Assembly (NCBI GenBank): GCA_003663525.1
Contig: QMUF01000098.1
Coordinates: 1-6,168, forward strand
DNA: 6,168 nucleotides
Origin: Thermococci archaeon
GTDB taxonomy: Archaea; Methanobacteriota_B; Thermococci; Thermococcales; Thermococcaceae
Direction: 5' to 3'
Position numbers and translations under genes: made by a program. Below the pieces are notes generated by a model that saw nothing but the letters and a program-made list of their open reading frames with translations, did no database searches and was not told the DNA's origin. Below, piece by piece: positions 1 through 4,852 of the stretch (positions are counted from its first letter, which is position 1; each line of letters starts with the position of its first letter).

Positions 1-549
1 CTTTGCCATTCTGATATTTCCAAAAATCCTACTAAGCTTCTCTAAACTTGCCTTTGAACTCCCATCAACTATCACCAGCACTGGTTCTTTTTCATTTACA
101 ATGAAAAGCAAAGATTTAATTATCTGATCTGGCTGAATACCAAGGAGCTCCACGACTTGTCTTACATGTTTTACTTCTCCCTTTGGCTCTATCATATCTC
201 CTCCAAGCTCTTTAACGAGTTCTTTAATCCTTATTTCTTTTGCGGGATATTTTTCTTCGTTCTTCTTCAACTTCTCTCCCACAGCTTTATCTAGATCAAT
301 TCCAAGTTCATGGGCCAAAAGAGCAAGGTAAATTATTATATCTGCCATCTCATCCTTTATTTTCTCTTTTATTTCTGTGTTGTTTAGCTTTTCTAGGATC
401 TCCTCGTTTGTTTCCCATTGAAAATGTTCCAAGAGTTCTCCCAGTTCGATCGCTAATGATATTGCAAGGTTCTTTGGGGTATGATACTTTTTCCACAACC
501 TTTCATCCCTAAACTTCACAGCTTTTTCTTCAATTTCTTTAAAACTCAT
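1..549 (-). CDS. MazG-type nucleotide pyrophosphohydrolase fused to a YbaK/ProX-like tRNA deacylase domain (3' end off window)
   Basis: The frame is open from ATG at 549 to the left edge (183 codons, no stop), so the C-terminus is missing. Residues 1 to about 102 are an all-alpha MazG domain of the small dCTPase-like type: a W-x-x-Y-H-T-P-K-N-L-A motif (19-29), E35xxE38, and E67xxD70 give the EXXE...EXXD metal-binding signature. Such enzymes hydrolyse (d)NTPs to the monophosphate and pyrophosphate. Residues about 106-183 continue in the same frame and resemble the YbaK/ProX/ProRS-INS editing fold, with an LGI-PDQIIKSLLFIV stretch (K145 aligns with the functional lysine of YbaK), a PVLVIVDG strand (156-163) and an RMAK stretch at the edge. 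That family deacylates mischarged tRNAs. The linker is only a few residues. The start is fixed by an in-frame TGA at 556-558 and a purine-rich GGAGATGAGGAG just upstream. It is downstream of, and overlaps, a small helical ORF. The MazG call is firm; the YbaK call is likely but partial. The role of the fusion is unknown. Confidence 0.82.
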   Translation of the reverse strand, partial: MSFKEIEEKAVKFRDERLWKKYHTPKNLAISLAIELGELLEHFQWETNEEILEKLNNTEIKEKIKDEMADIIIYLALLAHELGIDLDKAVGEKLKKNEEKYPAKEIRIKELVKELGGDMIEPKGEVKHVRQVVELLGIQPDQIIKSLLFIVNEKEPVLVIVDGSSKASLEKLSRIFGNIRMAK

Positions 550-826
550 GACTCCTCATCTCCTGCATAACTCTCAGATACTCCAATAACTCTTTTAGTT
601 CTTCTTCTGAAAATTTCCCCTCAACGTGTTCCTCTTCACCAAACTGCTGCAGGTATTTTCTGATTTTATTAAGTCTTTCAAGCTCATCTTCAAGTTTAAG
701 GGATCTTTTTGTGAACTCCCAAGAAGTGTGAGGACTTTCAAAAATTCTTTGCTTGGTGCTGACTATAGCTATCTTTACGTTAGCTATGGCCTCATCAACC
801 AATTCTAAAAGTTCTTTTATTTTCAT
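539..826 (-). CDS. Small helical, charged protein of unknown function (95 aa)
   Basis: I do not recognise this family. The product is 95 residues, almost entirely predicted helix and rich in Glu, Lys and Leu. Residues 1-28 form an amphipathic helix, 36-62 a second helix with coiled-coil-like spacing (LKLEDELERLNKIRKYLQQF at 43-62), and 72-92 a third. There is no Cys, signal peptide or membrane segment, so it should be cytosolic. It starts at ATG 826, preceded by GGTGTG with a 4-nt spacer, the same arrangement as other genes in the window. A TATA-like box lies 31-40 nt upstream. Its last codons overlap by 11 nt the start of the MazG-YbaK fusion gene, so the two are very probably cotranscribed and translationally coupled. 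A partner or regulator of the fusion protein is an inference from position only. Confidence 0.72.
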   Translation of the reverse strand: MKIKELLELVDEAIANVKIAIVSTKQRIFESPHTSWEFTKRSLKLEDELERLNKIRKYLQQFGEEEHVEGKFSEEELKELLEYLRVMQEMRSHEF

Positions 827-856
827 CTTTCACACCATTTATAATAATCAAGTAAA

Positions 857-866
857 TTATTTAAAG
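857..866 (-). promoter_or_regulatory. TATA-like box for the 95-aa ORF / MazG unit
   Basis: The minus strand reads CTTTAAATAA, close to an archaeal box A. Its centre is about 36 nt upstream of ATG 826, which predicts a transcription start near 836 and a very short leader containing the GGTGTG ribosome binding site. Inferred from sequence and spacing only. Confidence 0.5.
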
Positions 867-926
867 TTGAGTCTGACCTCCTCCCCCCTGAAGGGCTAGG
901 CTTAAAAAGAGAAAAGTCAAACTCAA
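867..926. repeat. Imperfect inverted repeat in the divergent promoter region
   Basis: TTGAGTCTGAC at 867-877 is the reverse complement of GTCAAACTCAA at 916-926 except for one position (10 of 11). The left arm directly abuts the minus-strand TATA-like box on its upstream side. The right arm lies between the plus-strand TATA-like box and the predicted start site. This could be a shared operator or a coincidence of AT-rich promoter sequence. Confidence 0.35.
901..909 (+). promoter_or_regulatory. TATA-like box for the two-TM protein pair
   Basis: CTTAAAAAG is centred 36 nt upstream of ATG 941, the same distance as the opposing minus-strand box. It predicts a start site near 930 and a leader of about 10 nt. 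The sequence between the box and the start contains one arm of the intergenic inverted repeat. Confidence 0.45.
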
Positions 927-940
927 ATTAGGGGAACCTC

Positions 941-1198
941 ATGGACTTTGCCCTGTTTATGGAGAGATATGGCTTCAAAATCCTTGCAGTTATAATGTTT
1001 GGAACGGCTTTCGCAATAGTTGGAGCGGTGCTAATTGTGCCTGCATTACCAGATTTGCTAAGAGGAAGATTCTCCGAGGCCTTTCAGACATTGATGTTCA
1101 TAATCCTCCTTGGAACAGCTATTGGAGGAATTCTTTATAAGACTCGACCAACCGTGGGTGGAATTTTTGGCAGATACTGGTATAGATGGAAGAGGTGA
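941..1198 (+). CDS. Small two-TM membrane protein, copy 1 (85 aa)
   Basis: I do not recognise a named family. The 85-residue product has a short cytosolic-looking N-terminus with the motif DFxLFMExYGxKIL (2-15), a hydrophobic segment at about 14-36 ending VPALP, a short charged loop (RGRFSE, 41-46), a second segment at about 48-66, and a basic, aromatic tail (GRYWYRWKR, 77-85). There is no cleavable signal peptide. ATG 941 is preferred over the internal ATG 959 because the MDF start aligns with the following paralogue. The preceding GGGGAA-N4 is a weak ribosome binding site. Its TGA stop (1196-1198) lies inside the GAGGTGA ribosome binding site of the next gene, so the two should be translated together. 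Its function is unknown; the tail suggests binding at the membrane surface or to a nucleic acid or protein partner, which is only inference. Confidence 0.75.
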   Translation: MDFALFMERYGFKILAVIMFGTAFAIVGAVLIVPALPDLLRGRFSEAFQTLMFIILLGTAIGGILYKTRPTVGGIFGRYWYRWKR

Positions 1199-1199
1199 G
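1192..1199 (+). promoter_or_regulatory. Ribosome binding site deciding the GTG 1204 start
   Basis: GAGGTGAG is a near-perfect complement of the archaeal 16S 3' end. The hexamer GGTGAG is followed by exactly 4 nt (AAAA) and then GTG. It contains the TGA stop of the upstream gene. Confidence 0.7.
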
Positions 1200-1203
1200 A
1201 AAA

Positions 1204-1461
1204 GTGGATTTTGATCTCTTTATGGAAAAATATGGATACAAAATCCTCCTAGGAATAGTGGCAGCAGTTATTATAGGCCTTTTTGCAATACCTGCCCTTG
1301 GAATTGCAAGATTAATAAGAACATATGGACTAGAAGTTGGGCTTATGTTCCTTATAGTGGCAGCAGCCTATGGTTTTATAGTGTGGAGAAGATCCTCTGA
1401 AGCATATGCAAAAGCACATGGGAAGTACTTCTATGATGATAAATGGTATAAAAAAAGATGA
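1204..1461 (+). CDS. Small two-TM membrane protein, copy 2 (85 aa, GTG start)
   Basis: The product is the paralogue of the preceding gene. From GTG 1204 it is 85 residues, exactly the same length, and 11 of residues 1-15 are identical (DF-LFME-YG-KIL). Two hydrophobic segments lie at about 14-34 and 43-61, followed by a charged tail with an HGKYFY stretch and a KKR end, matching the G[RK]Y[WF]Y pattern of copy 1. A longer frame begins at ATG 1186, but that start overlaps the upstream gene and has no good ribosome binding site. GTG 1204 has GAGGTGA (1192-1198) 5 nt before it and restores the alignment with copy 1. The function is unknown. Conserved ends with divergent membrane segments would fit a hetero-oligomeric pair. 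It ends 2 bp before the convergent iorA. Confidence 0.75.
   Translation: MDFDLFMEKYGYKILLGIVAAVIIGLFAIPALGIARLIRTYGLEVGLMFLIVAAAYGFIVWRRSSEAYAKAHGKYFYDDKWYKKR
1450..1456 (-). terminator. Candidate U-tract terminator of iorA
   Basis: On the minus strand a run of 7 T lies 8 nt beyond the iorA stop, inside the last codons of the convergent membrane-protein gene. Archaeal termination commonly uses such U-tracts without a hairpin. If used, the iorA transcript is antisense to the end of its neighbour. Confidence 0.35.
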
Positions 1462-1463
1462 AA

Positions 1464-3350
1464 TCACTTTCTACTCGGATAAACAATTGCATTAAATGGA
1501 CAAAGTTGCTCACAGAGTCCACAGCCAGTGCATATTAGGGAATCAATCTTCATCTTGCCGGTTTCACTATCGAACACTAACGCCGGACAGCCGGTTAGAA
1601 GAGCACATGCCTTACATCCCGTGCACTTGTCTTTTATTACCACTGGAATTTCTCCAATTTCACCTCTTCTAAGCACTGGAATTATACATTCCCTCTTTGC
1701 TATTATCACCGCTGGCCCCTTGACCTGCATGGTCTCCTTTATGGCCTCTTTTGTGGCTTTTAGATCATAAGGATCAACAATCTTCACATACTTTACTCCC
1801 AGTGCCCTTACAAGAGCTTCAATGTCTATTTCATTGAATTCTCTTCCTGTTTCACCCCCTCCAGTTCCAGGATGTGGCTGATGTCCGGTCATTGCTGTGG
1901 TTCTATTGTCAAGAATCATTACGAGGACATCAAGGTTCTTATAAACCGCATCAACCAGAGGCTGTATCCCATTGTGGAAGAATGTCGAATCTCCTATTGT
2001 TGCAATTATCTTCTTGTCCATAGCTATACTTTGACCATTTGCCAAGCTTATGCTTGCCCCCATGACGTATTCTGTCCATATAACCTCCAGAGGTGGCAGT
2101 AAAGAGAGGGCATAACAACCTATATCTCCATGAATCGGCAGTTCATCCTTTTTGAACTTTAACTCCCTAAGGGCATCGAGCAAGGCCCTGTAGGAGCCCC
2201 TATGTGGACAGCCAGGACACATCGTGGGAGGCCTTGATGGGGCTAGGTTTTCAGCTTCCTCAACTTCTCTGGGCTTTACGTATTCCTCTCCTTCCTTGTC
2301 AAGGAGTTTTAAGAGGGCGTTCTTAACCAATCTGGGAGTTAGTTCTCCCTCCAGAGGTAAATGTCCAGTATGTTTGCCGTATATAGGAACTCTTATCCCT
2401 TCTTCATAAGCCACTATCTTTATCTCCTCCTCCAAAAACGGCCCACCATCTTCCACAACTATTGCTTTTTTGACTCCTTTTAAGAACTCAACAACAAGTT
2501 TTCTTGGCAGAGGATGGGGAGTTGAAATCTTAAGAATTTTGAATCCCCCTCCAAGCTTTGGAACAACCTCCTTTACATAATTGTAGGGGGCTCCTTCAGT
2601 TATAATTCCAATTTCACCTTCTCCTTCAACCCAGTTAAAGCCCAAATCCTCAAACTCAGCCTCAATTTCCTTTAGTGTTTTATTTAACCATTTATGTCTC
2701 TCAAGGTTACCCTTCATCGACGCCCTCACATATCTTGGAATATCTTTGTTGAATTTTGGCTCTCTCTCAAGCGTAATGAACTCTCCAACCTCAACATCAG
2801 CTGTAGTGTGGTTTACTCTAGTAGTTGTCCTGAAAATAACCGGGACTTTGTACTTCTCACTTAACTCGTATGCGTACTTTATCAAGTCATGGGCCTCTTG
2901 AACATCTGCAGGCTCTAAAACAGGTAATAAAGCAAGCTTTCCATAGTACCTATCATCTTGCTCCGTTTGAGACGTATGCGGCCCAGGATCGTCGGCAACC
3001 AAAATAACCAACCCTCCCTCCACACCAGAATAAGCAAGACTCATTAGAGGATCCGCTGCAACATTGAGACCAACGCACTTCATGGTCACAAGGGCCCTAA
3101 GGCCCGTATATGCAACACTGGCAGCCTCTTCAAGCGCCACTTTCTCATTAGGTGCCCATTCAGCAAAAACTTCGGGGTTTAATCTTGCTATTGTTTCAAT
3201 TACCTCAGTAGAAGGTGTTCCCGGATAACCTGTTGCAAATGAGACTCCACTTTCCAGTGCTCCATGTGCAATAGCTTCATTTCCCATGAGAAGTTTTTTA
3301 TTTGATATTTTCGGAGTAAGACTTGAGGATTGTGAATTAGCTATTTCCAT
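1464..3350 (-). CDS. iorA: Indolepyruvate:ferredoxin oxidoreductase, alpha subunit
   Basis: IorA, with IorB, oxidatively decarboxylates indolepyruvate and other aryl pyruvates to aryl-acyl-CoA, reducing ferredoxin. It is cytosolic and acts in amino-acid catabolism. Numbered from the longer GTG start (3362, 632 aa), the features are: the pyrimidine-binding domain with GYPGTPSTE (45-53) and a conserved Glu in NEKVALEEA (72-80); a central domain (about 250-350); the TPP domain with CPGCPHRG (382-389), GDIGCYAL (412-419) and GDSTFFHNGI (457-466), the last leading into DNRTTAMTGHQPHPG (485-499); and a C-terminal ferredoxin domain with Cys 580/583/586/592 and 611/614/617/621 for two [4Fe-4S] clusters. 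ATG 3350 (628 aa) is preferred: GGTGGT sits 4 nt before it, and the TATA-like box places the transcript start at about 3360, which leaves no leader for GTG 3362. No iorB is adjacent in the window. The motifs differ from my memory of the characterised Pyrococcus/Thermococcus IorA, so it may be a second lineage or paralogue. Confidence 0.93.
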   Translation of the reverse strand: MEIANSQSSSLTPKISNKKLLMGNEAIAHGALESGVSFATGYPGTPSTEVIETIARLNPEVFAEWAPNEKVALEEAASVAYTGLRALVTMKCVGLNVAADPLMSLAYSGVEGGLVILVADDPGPHTSQTEQDDRYYGKLALLPVLEPADVQEAHDLIKYAYELSEKYKVPVIFRTTTRVNHTTADVEVGEFITLEREPKFNKDIPRYVRASMKGNLERHKWLNKTLKEIEAEFEDLGFNWVEGEGEIGIITEGAPYNYVKEVVPKLGGGFKILKISTPHPLPRKLVVEFLKGVKKAIVVEDGGPFLEEEIKIVAYEEGIRVPIYGKHTGHLPLEGELTPRLVKNALLKLLDKEGEEYVKPREVEEAENLAPSRPPTMCPGCPHRGSYRALLDALRELKFKKDELPIHGDIGCYALSLLPPLEVIWTEYVMGASISLANGQSIAMDKKIIATIGDSTFFHNGIQPLVDAVYKNLDVLVMILDNRTTAMTGHQPHPGTGGGETGREFNEIDIEALVRALGVKYVKIVDPYDLKATKEAIKETMQVKGPAVIIAKRECIIPVLRRGEIGEIPVVIKDKCTGCKACALLTGCPALVFDSETGKMKIDSLICTGCGLCEQLCPFNAIVYPSRK

Positions 3351-3354
3351 TGCT

Positions 3355-3360
3355 ACCACC
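3355..3360 (-). promoter_or_regulatory. Ribosome binding site deciding the iorA ATG 3350 start
   Basis: GGTGGT followed by 4 nt (AGCA) precedes ATG 3350. The upstream GTG 3362 has only A-rich sequence and CC in front of it. Confidence 0.55.
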
Positions 3361-3380
3361 ACGGTTTTTTCATTTTAAGC

Positions 3381-3395
3381 CTATAAAACTTATAG
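3381..3395 (-). promoter_or_regulatory. iorA TATA-like box embedded in a palindrome
   Basis: The plus strand reads CTATAA-AAC-TTATAG, a perfect 6-bp inverted repeat with a 3-nt spacer. On the minus strand it gives TTTTATAG (3388-3381), a reasonable box A centred about 35 nt before ATG 3350. The overlap of box and palindrome would let a bound regulator block the promoter; that is inference. Confidence 0.45.
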
Positions 3396-3426
3396 TTCGA
3401 AGAAGAGGGGACAAAATTGAAAATTT

Positions 3427-4107
3427 TTAGGATTTTGCCTCAAATACCATAAAAGTTCTTGCAATTGGATTTGGGTATATTTCCCATTCAAATTCTTTAT
3501 CCTCCATACCAACCTCCCCATAGAGCCCTCCTTCTTTCGGATCGAGACTCTTTCCTAGAATTTTGCCCTTACTGATCTCAACTGTCATATATCTTGGGAG
3601 GCCAATCCTCACAAAACCCTCTTTCATTGCATATTCAATTCCCCACTTGACCGAATAGATCCCAGCATAAATTTCTGCTATTCTAACAGCAACACTTTCT
3701 TTTCCTATTGCTAGGATCTCAATTCCAGTTTCTTCCCAGAATCTCTTTGCTAGCGGTTGGAGGTCTTTACTGAGCTCATGCCATATGGCCTTTCCTCTAT
3801 CTGAAATCCTCAAAGCATCTATTGTGGAATCATCAAGCTTTCTAATCTCTATTCCACCAAGAGTAGAGTCTAAATGGATAACATCTGGTTTAACCTTTTT
3901 TGCAAGTTTTAATGCTAAAAAAGTCTCATCTTTCAATGCCATCCTTCCACTAAGGTCATATTTGAAGGGATTTGAGTACTTTGCAATACTGAGTTTGGCC
4001 GTTTTATATGGTCTCTCTACAAGAACAGCGACAGTGGCAATTAAGCCAATTGGGTTGTAATTCTCATCAAGCAAAGCTCCTCCGGTATCTGCCGAAACTA
4101 TTCTCAT
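3427..4107 (-). CDS. DUF4152 / PfuExo I-like protein, probable RNase H-like nuclease (226 aa)
   Basis: By length and pattern this resembles the archaeal DUF4152 family. From memory, P. furiosus PF2046 of that family was described as a single-strand-specific 3'-5' exonuclease (PfuExo I). Numbered from the longer GTG start (4116, 229 aa), an N-terminal strand ends in SADTGG (D10), a second strand carries VIHLDSTLGG (79-88, D83), and a helix after IGKESVAVRIAEIYAG (137-152) carries E148. This spacing of acidic residues at strand and helix ends is what an RNase H-like metal nuclease would show. No membrane or signal segment is present. ATG 4107 is preferred because GGTGAT lies 4 nt before it. That site contains the TGA stop of the upstream diphthine ligase gene, so the two are translationally coupled. 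The fold and family are fairly likely; nuclease activity here is inferred. Confidence 0.72.
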   Translation of the reverse strand: MRIVSADTGGALLDENYNPIGLIATVAVLVERPYKTAKLSIAKYSNPFKYDLSGRMALKDETFLALKLAKKVKPDVIHLDSTLGGIEIRKLDDSTIDALRISDRGKAIWHELSKDLQPLAKRFWEETGIEILAIGKESVAVRIAEIYAGIYSVKWGIEYAMKEGFVRIGLPRYMTVEISKGKILGKSLDPKEGGLYGEVGMEDKEFEWEIYPNPIARTFMVFEAKS

Positions 4108-4111
4108 TCTT

Positions 4112-4117
4112 ATCACC
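4112..4117 (-). promoter_or_regulatory. Ribosome binding site overlapping the dph6-like stop codon
   Basis: GGTGAT followed by 4 nt (AAGA) precedes ATG 4107. The TGA within it (4115-4113) is the stop of the upstream gene, so ribosomes terminate on the next gene's binding site. It argues against the GTG at 4116, which lies within the site itself. Confidence 0.65.
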
Positions 4118-4793
4118 CTTTTGGCTCTAGGTGAGCTTTTTTAACCATGAACACTCCTGAACTGGTATATTCGTCCCATATTTTCTCAATCTCGTCAAAT
4201 ACTACTTTAGCCTTAAAAAACGGGGCATCTCTAACAAAAGTCTCGAATTCCCCCCCTTCTCCAGCTATATGAACTTTATACTTTTTATTGAGTGCCTTCA
4301 ACTCTTCAAGAGCCTTTTCATCTATTTGTCTCCCTAACCATTTTTCATCTAAACCATAAGCTGAAACTCCAACTATAACTACGTCAAACCCTTCTTCGAT
4401 AAGGGTTCTCATGTATTTCTCTGGATCTACTTTCCAAAATGGAGCAAATACATTTATTCTTAATTCCTTAGCAACTTTTTCAACCCTTTCTTTTTGGTAC
4501 TGACTTGCAAGAGCTCCTGCAACTACCCCCTCTATCTTTAGGCCTTCAAGAACTCGTTTTAAGTCTTCAACTTCTTTCTCTTTTTCCCCTTTTGTAAACC
4601 CCTTCACAAGAGGAATGTCAATTGCCTTGGCTTGTAACTCTGTCAGGTGTATGTTGGGAACATGGTACATATAACTCTCATCACTCTCAGAATACATACT
4701 CACAAGATATTTAACCTCAAAACCTTTTTTTAAGGCCCAATAAAGAGCATATGTTGAGTCTTTTCCTCCAGAAAAAAGTACTGCAACCCTCAT
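4113..4793 (-). CDS. dph6: Diphthine-ammonia ligase, N-type ATP pyrophosphatase (226 aa)
   Basis: The enzyme performs the last step of diphthamide synthesis: ATP-dependent amidation of diphthine on elongation factor 2, using ammonium. It is cytosolic. Numbered from the GTG at 4802 (229 aa), the PP-loop SGGKDS is at 11-16 after a short strand (RVAVLF). MYHVPN at 45-50 and [10 protein letters not shown] at 181-190 are family signatures, with [10 protein letters not shown] (94-103) and [13 protein letters not shown] (146-158) also conserved. The length matches single-domain archaeal members such as the structurally known P. furiosus PF0828 (from memory); the C-terminal RidA-like domains of eukaryotic Dph6 are absent. 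ATG 4793 is preferred because AGTGAT lies 4 nt before it. A T-rich TATA-like element lies about 44 nt upstream. It is the first gene of a two-gene unit with the DUF4152 gene. Earlier annotations of such genes often read PP-loop ATPase. Confidence 0.9.
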   Translation of the reverse strand: MRVAVLFSGGKDSTYALYWALKKGFEVKYLVSMYSESDESYMYHVPNIHLTELQAKAIDIPLVKGFTKGEKEKEVEDLKRVLEGLKIEGVVAGALASQYQKERVEKVAKELRINVFAPFWKVDPEKYMRTLIEEGFDVVIVGVSAYGLDEKWLGRQIDEKALEELKALNKKYKVHIAGEGGEFETFVRDAPFFKAKVVFDEIEKIWDEYTSSGVFMVKKAHLEPKG

Positions 4794-4797
4794 TTTT

Positions 4798-4803
4798 ATC
4801 ACT
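4798..4803 (-). promoter_or_regulatory. Ribosome binding site deciding the dph6 ATG 4793 start
   Basis: AGTGAT within GAGAGTGAT, followed by 4 nt (AAAA), precedes ATG 4793. The alternative GTG 4802 lies within this site. Confidence 0.55.
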
Positions 4804-4831
4804 CTCTATGTTTTAACCTAATTGGATGCCA

Positions 4832-4841
4832 CTTTAAAAAA
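4832..4841 (-). promoter_or_regulatory. T-rich element: dph6 TATA-like box and/or ABC operon U-tract
   Basis: The minus strand reads TTTTTTAAAG, starting 12 nt past the ABC ATPase stop codon (4855-4853) and centred about 44 nt before ATG 4793. As a promoter it predicts a start near 4812 and a leader of about 19 nt. As a terminator, the six T's following AAAA would end the ABC transporter transcript. Both roles may share this 50-bp gap. Confidence 0.4.
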
Positions 4842-4852
4842 TTTTGGAAAAG

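Larger units (their letters stand above)
827..940. promoter_or_regulatory. Divergent intergenic promoter region
   Basis: This 114-bp gap separates the minus-strand helical-protein/MazG unit from the plus-strand membrane-protein pair. It holds one TATA-like element for each direction (857-866 minus, 901-909 plus) and an imperfect inverted repeat, TTGAGTCTGAC (867-877) against GTCAAACTCAA (916-926), with 10 of 11 positions pairing. A C-rich stretch (883-888) lies between. No RNA gene or extra ORF is evident. Confidence 0.6.

Noticed and set aside
240..512. 90-residue plus-strand open frame opposite the MazG domain
   Set aside because: It is antisense to an open minus-strand frame with clear MazG motifs. 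Its translation has no recognisable motif and no ribosome binding site.
886..895. CCCTGAAGGG as a possible hairpin or operator
   Set aside because: The stem is only 4 bp with a 2-nt loop, too small to form or to exceed chance.
941..1461. Two small two-TM proteins as a holin-like or toxin system
   Set aside because: Size and topology alone are not evidence. No lysis, phage or antitoxin gene is nearby.
1528..2409. Three plus-strand open frames within iorA
   Set aside because: All are shadows of the highly conserved iorA coding frame.
3400..3412. Purine-rich GAAGAAGAGGGG stretch upstream of iorA
   Set aside because: Simple low-complexity sequence with no repeat structure or clear role.
3785..4060. 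Plus-strand open frame opposite the DUF4152 gene
   Set aside because: It is antisense to a coherent coding frame, with composition typical of a shadow ORF.
4111..4116. TATCAC, a half-site of the Thermococcales glycolytic motif (also at 4797-4802)
   Set aside because: The matching GTGATA arm at the required spacing is missing, and the hexamers are simply the complement of GTGATA ribosome binding sequences.
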